Shown here: positions 14,555 to 17,829 of the stretch, in pieces | Position numbering within the stretch: position 1 is the first letter of the stretch | How the letters are laid out: each line of letters starts with the position of its first letter | Assembly (NCBI GenBank): GCA_030041195.1 | Contig: JASHOI010000719.1 | Coordinates: 1-17,829 of the forward strand | Length of the DNA: 17,829 nucleotides | Reading direction: 5' to 3' | Origin: Streptosporangiaceae bacterium | GTDB lineage: Bacteria; Actinomycetota; Actinomycetes; Streptosporangiales; Streptosporangiaceae | Program-made: the position numbers and the translations under genes | The notes under the pieces: model-generated | The model's input: the letters and a program-made list of their open reading frames with translations, nothing else | What the model was told of the DNA's origin: nothing | The model's database searches: none

Positions 14555-15579
14555 GTCTGGGCACCGGCCGGGACGAGGTCAGTTTCGGCGGCGCGGCCAG
14601 CCAGAGCGAGCGCATCGCTCCCAGGTCCAGTGGCCCGAACGTTGACGCCAGCGGGCTGGCGATCGCGACCATCGGCCTGGCCAAGCGGTTCCGCAGCCAG
14701 CTTGCGGTCGCCGGGATCGACCTGGCCGTGCCCCGCGGCTCCGTCTACGGGTTCCTCGGGCCGAACGGTTCCGGCAAGACGACCACGATCCGGATGCTGC
14801 TCGGGCTGGTCCAGCCCACCGCCGGCAGCCAGCGGCTGCTCGGCGTGAGCATGCCGGCGGGCGGGAACGCCGTGCTGCCCCGGGTCGGATCGCTGGTGGA
14901 GGGCCCGGCCTTCTACCCCCAGCTGTCCGGCTGGGACAACCTGGCCAGGCTCGACGCGGCGGACCGGACCGCCAGCCCGCGCACCGCAGCGCCCAGGATC
15001 GACGCGGCGCTTGACCGGGTCGGGCTGCTCGCGGCCGCCGGCAAGCACTACCGCGCGTACTCGCTCGGCATGAAGCAGCGCCTGGCGATCGCGGCCGGCC
15101 TGCTGCAGCCGCGGCAGCTGATGATCCTGGACGAGCCGACCAACGGGCTCGACCCGCAGGGCACCCGCGAGGTCCGGTCCCTGATCAAGCAGATCGCCGC
15201 CGACGGCACCACGGTGTTCGTGTCCTCGCACCTGCTGGCCGAGGTGGACCAGATCTGCTCGCACGTGGGCGTGATGCGCGCGGGCGAGCTGGTGTTCCAG
15301 GGCACGCTCGAGGAGCTGCGCGGCCGCGGCGCGCCCCGGGTCCTGGTGCGCACCGGCGAGGCCGACCTCGCAGCGCGGGTGCTGGACCGGCTCGGGCTCA
15401 CCGACGTCCACGTCGACGGGCGGGAAGTGACCGCGCTCCTCGGCGACCTGGCCCCGGAGACCGTGTGCGCCGAGCTCGTGCACGCGGGCGTGCCCGTGGC
15501 CGGCCTGGACACCCCGAGGGCGAGCCTGGAGGACCTGTTCGTCGAGCTCACCGGCGAGGGCTTCGATGTCAACGGCTGA
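14551..15579 (+). CDS. ABC transporter ATP-binding protein (drug/bacteriocin export type)
   Basis: The 342-residue product has an N-terminal extension of about 35 residues, then a complete ATPase: Walker A GPNGSGKTT (70-78), signature YSLGMKQRL (170-178), Walker B LMILDEPTNGLDP (190-202) with E195, and the H-loop SSH (H227). The Q-loop position reads GSLVEGPAFYP, with Glu in place of Gln. This is common in BcrA/CcmA-like exporters and is not a defect. The C-terminal domain (about 255-335) resembles the extra domain of that group, ending in LEDLFVELTGE. It starts at a GTG overlapping the LolA-like stop and overlaps the permease start by 14 bases. Confidence 0.93.
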   Translation: MSLGTGRDEVSFGGAASQSERIAPRSSGPNVDASGLAIATIGLAKRFRSQLAVAGIDLAVPRGSVYGFLGPNGSGKTTTIRMLLGLVQPTAGSQRLLGVSMPAGGNAVLPRVGSLVEGPAFYPQLSGWDNLARLDAADRTASPRTAAPRIDAALDRVGLLAAAGKHYRAYSLGMKQRLAIAAGLLQPRQLMILDEPTNGLDPQGTREVRSLIKQIAADGTTVFVSSHLLAEVDQICSHVGVMRAGELVFQGTLEELRGRGAPRVLVRTGEADLAARVLDRLGLTDVHVDGREVTALLGDLAPETVCAELVHAGVPVAGLDTPRASLEDLFVELTGEGFDVNG

Positions 15580-16444
15580 CCTGGCGACGCCGGCGGCCGG
15601 CGGGCAGCTCGCCGCGGCGGCGCGCTGGCTGCGGCTGCTGCGGTCCGAGCTGCGCCTCACCTTCGGCCGCAGGCGCAACATCGCGCTGCTGGCCGTGCTC
15701 GCCGCGGTCCCGGTGGTGCTCGGTCTGGTGCTCAGGTTCTCCTCGGGCGGCGGGGGCGGCGGCAACGGCAACGCGCCGGCGTTCCTCAGCCAGGTCACCG
15801 GCAACGGCGTGTTCCTGGCGTTCCTCACGCTCGTGGTCGAGTCAACGGTGATCCTGCCGCTCGTGGTCGCGGTGGTGTCCGGCGACTCGATAGCGGGCGA
15901 GGCCAACCGGGGCACGCTGCGCTACCTGCTCGCGGTGCCGTCCGGGCGGACCCGGCTGCTGGGGATCAAGTTCACCGCGAACGTGGCCTTCTGCGTGGGC
16001 GCCTGCCTGCTGGTGTCGGCGGTCGGCGTGGCCGTCGGCGCGATCTTGTTCCCGGTCGGGCCGGTCACGCTGCTGTCCGGCAACGCGGTACCGCTCGCCG
16101 CCGGGCTGCTCCGGCTGCTTCTGGTGACCCTCTACCTGGCCGCGGCCATGGCCTCGCTCGGCGCGATCGGGCTGGCGATCTCCACGTTCACCGAGCACCC
16201 GATCGGGGCGATCTCGGCGGTCCTGGTCATCGCGCTGGCCAGCGAGGTCGCCGACAGCGTCTCGCAACTCGACGTGATCCACCCGTACCTGCCGACGCAC
16301 TGGTGGCTGTCGTTCGACTCGCTGCTGCGGGTCCCGGTCGTGTGGCCGGAACTCGGCCACGGCCTGCTCTCGTTCGCCGTCTACATCGTGATCTTCTGCT
16401 CGGTCGCCTGGGCCCGGTTCACCACCGCCGACGTCACCAGCTAG
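15566..16444 (+). CDS. ABC-2 type permease
   Basis: The 292-residue product has six membrane segments (about 38-57, 82-104, 134-161, 174-206, 212-230 and 266-284). GDSIAGEANRGTLRYLLAVPSGRTRLLGIK (106-135 region) is the typical ABC-2 cytoplasmic coupling region with E112 and the RGTLRYLL block. GAG GGC TTC G places GAGG 6 bases before the ATG, inside the ATPase gene. Together with the ATPase it should form an exporter; the substrate cannot be told from the sequence. It is the last gene of the three-gene unit. Confidence 0.9.
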   Translation: MSTADLATPAAGGQLAAAARWLRLLRSELRLTFGRRRNIALLAVLAAVPVVLGLVLRFSSGGGGGGNGNAPAFLSQVTGNGVFLAFLTLVVESTVILPLVVAVVSGDSIAGEANRGTLRYLLAVPSGRTRLLGIKFTANVAFCVGACLLVSAVGVAVGAILFPVGPVTLLSGNAVPLAAGLLRLLLVTLYLAAAMASLGAIGLAISTFTEHPIGAISAVLVIALASEVADSVSQLDVIHPYLPTHWWLSFDSLLRVPVVWPELGHGLLSFAVYIVIFCSVAWARFTTADVTS

Positions 16445-16446
16445 CC

Positions 16447-16468
16447 GCGTCATTCAGTCAGTTGACGC
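16447..16468. promoter_or_regulatory. Inverted repeat GCGTCA-N10-TGACGC
   Basis: Perfect 6-base arms (16447-16452 and 16463-16468) lie between the permease stop and the SnoaL-like ATG. The right arm overlaps TTGACG, which resembles a -35 box, although no good -10 box follows at the right distance. A repressor operator is possible. Confidence 0.35.
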
Positions 16469-16469
16469 A

Positions 16470-16493
16470 AGCGCGGGCAGCGGAGCGCGGGCA
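16470..16493. repeat. Direct repeat AGCGCGGGCA, two copies
   Basis: Identical 10-base copies lie at 16470-16479 and 16484-16493, a 14-base period, directly after the inverted repeat and just before the SnoaL-like gene. It may be part of a regulator site or a simple tandem slip in GC-rich sequence. Confidence 0.35.
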
Positions 16494-16504
16494 AGCCTTG
16501 AGAC

Positions 16505-16924
16505 ATGGAAACCAGCGAGCAGTACATGGCGATCGCCCGGCGGTGGTTCACCGAGGGATGGACCGGGAACCTCGCGATGGCCGACGAGATCTTCAGCGAG
16601 GACGTGCGGACCAACGGTGTGCACGTCGGCGTCGCCGGGCCGGTCGGCAGGATCCGTGACCGGCTCACCGCCTTCCCCGACCTGACGACGAGCATCGAGG
16701 ACATGTTCGTATCGGGAGACAAGCTCGCCGTGACGCTGATCTGGCGCGGGACCCATGACGGCCGGTATGGCGGCGTGCCCGCGACCGGCAAGCCCGTCGA
16801 GGTGCGCGACACGGCGATCTGGCACTTCCAGAACGGCAAGGTGGTCGAGATCCTCACGCTTCAGGACCAGTTCGGGATGCTGAAGCAGATCGGGTACCTC
16901 CCGGAGGGCGTCCACGCCGCATGA
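16505..16924 (+). CDS. SnoaL-like / ester cyclase-like small protein
   Basis: The 139-residue product has the cone-like NTF2-type fold pattern of SnoaL-like polyketide cyclases and ester cyclases: an N-terminal helix with ARRWFTEGW, FPDLTTSIEDMFVSGDKLAV, then WRGTHDGRYGGVPATGK and WHFQNGKVVEILTLQDQFGMLKQIG. The last block is typical of the ester-cyclase group. Such proteins may cyclise, isomerise or hydrolyse small molecules, and many have unknown substrates. No polyketide synthase is in the window, so a secondary-metabolite role is not supported. The Shine-Dalgarno is weak (GAG close to the ATG). The stop overlaps the next gene as ATGA. Confidence 0.85.
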   Translation: METSEQYMAIARRWFTEGWTGNLAMADEIFSEDVRTNGVHVGVAGPVGRIRDRLTAFPDLTTSIEDMFVSGDKLAVTLIWRGTHDGRYGGVPATGKPVEVRDTAIWHFQNGKVVEILTLQDQFGMLKQIGYLPEGVHAA

Positions 16925-17811
16925 CCGGCCCGATCACCCTCGCCGACCACGCCGGAGTCCGGCTCACCCACGGCAGGCCCAAGGTCAACGGCGTGGAGAT
17001 CCACTACGCGATCGGCGGCACCGGCGAGCCGGTGTTCTTGCTGCATGGCGTGCCGAAGACGATGTCGTACTGGCGCCACGTCGTGCCGCTGCTGACCCCG
17101 CACCACACGGTCGTGGCGGTCGACAACCGGGGCTTCGGCGGCTCCCAGCGGCCCGAGACCGGTTACGACACCGCGACGATGGCCGGCGACGTCGCCGAGC
17201 TCGCCACCCACCTGGGCTTCGAGCGGTTCCGCATCGCCGGCGAGGACTGGGGCGCGGCGATCGCCTACGCCGTCGCGGCCTTTCACCGTCAGCGGGTGCG
17301 GCAGCTGGTGTTCCAGGAGACGCTGCTGCCGGGACTGCCGGCCGGCGAACGCGACCCGTCGCTCGCCCCCGACGACGGCCGCACCGGCTGGCACTTCAGC
17401 TTCTTCGGCCTGCCGAACCTGCCCGAGCTGCTGCTGGCCGGGCGGGAACGGCCGTTCTGGACCTACTTCGCCAGGCGCCAGATGTGGGACCCCAGCGCCC
17501 TGACCGAGGATGACATCGACGAGATGGTGCACTCGGCCGAGCAGCCGGGCGGCACCCGGGCCATCCTGGAGATGTACCGCGCCCGCCAGATCGACGCCGA
17601 ACAGAATCGCCCGCAGTACGCCGACCCGATCAGCTGCCCGGTCCTGGCCGTCGGCGGGCAGGCCTACCTCGGGGACCAGGTATCAAGGCAGCTGGCCCAG
17701 GTGGCCACCGACGTCCGCGGCGCCGTCATCCCCGCGTCCGGTCACAACATCGCCCTGGAGAACCCCGCCGCCCTGGCCCAGGCCTACCTCGACTTCTTCG
17801 CTGGCCGCTGA
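16921..17811 (+). CDS. Alpha/beta hydrolase, epoxide hydrolase-like
   Basis: The 296-residue product has the alpha/beta hydrolase fold. The oxyanion motif is HGVP (42-45), and the nucleophile elbow AGEDWGAA gives D109 instead of Ser, as in epoxide hydrolases and haloalkane dehalogenases. H275 in ASGHNIALENP is the catalytic His. HGxP with an Asp nucleophile points to epoxide hydrolase more than to dehalogenase or esterase. The cap region (about 135-230) has tyrosines (Y192 or nearby) that could activate the epoxide oxygen, but I cannot place the pair with confidence. There is no signal peptide, so it is cytoplasmic. The ATGA overlap with the SnoaL-like gene suggests that both act on the same compound. 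Confidence 0.88.
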   Translation: MTGPITLADHAGVRLTHGRPKVNGVEIHYAIGGTGEPVFLLHGVPKTMSYWRHVVPLLTPHHTVVAVDNRGFGGSQRPETGYDTATMAGDVAELATHLGFERFRIAGEDWGAAIAYAVAAFHRQRVRQLVFQETLLPGLPAGERDPSLAPDDGRTGWHFSFFGLPNLPELLLAGRERPFWTYFARRQMWDPSALTEDDIDEMVHSAEQPGGTRAILEMYRARQIDAEQNRPQYADPISCPVLAVGGQAYLGDQVSRQLAQVATDVRGAVIPASGHNIALENPAALAQAYLDFFAGR

Positions 17812-17829
17812 CCGGATCCCGGGCGGAGC

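Noticed and set aside
13873..15915. A 680-codon open frame on the minus strand
   Set aside because: It is antisense to the LolA-like and ABC ATPase genes, which have clear motifs.

Overview
This window looks like chromosomal DNA of a GC-rich actinobacterium. GC is very high throughout, GTG and TTG starts are frequent, genes overlap by ATGA or GTGA, and the content fits (caa3-type CtaG, OmpR-type two-component system, Tat-exported proteins). The genus cannot be told from the sequence. I see no tRNA, rRNA, CRISPR array, insertion sequence or phage gene.

Left part, minus strand (4398 down to 1): a tightly packed operon reading away from position 4400. In order it encodes an OmpR-family response regulator, a sensor histidine kinase with almost no extracytoplasmic loop, a membrane-anchored TlpA/ResA-like thiol-disulfide protein with CPPC, an unrecognised single-TM protein, and a polytopic membrane protein that runs off the left edge just where a thioredoxin/SCO-like fold may begin.

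Divergent spacer (4399-4859): about 460 bases with no convincing gene. It holds a candidate minus-strand promoter, a short palindrome, a 9-base direct repeat and two back-to-back hairpins in front of the plus-strand operon.

Centre, plus strand (4860-11476): a heme-copper oxidase operon. It encodes a membrane-anchored cupredoxin-like protein with a CuA-like but incomplete motif, subunit II with a full CuA site, a possible 25-residue peptide, subunit I, subunit III, the assembly factor CtaG, a small single-TM protein, and heme O synthase CtaB. Subunit I keeps every metal ligand and the HPEVY active-site motif. By eye, however, it lacks the D-channel entrance Asp, the K-channel Lys and the Asp of the Mg site, and it has two extra N-terminal helices. 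This is the most unusual thing in the window: a divergent A-family enzyme paired with its own redox/thiol regulation and maturation module.

Right part, plus strand (11509-17811): a Tat/lipobox protein with a dimethylformamidase beta-like domain; a three-gene unit of an exported LolA-like protein, an ABC ATPase and an ABC-2 permease; and a two-gene unit of a SnoaL-like protein and an epoxide-hydrolase-like alpha/beta hydrolase, preceded by an inverted repeat and a direct repeat.
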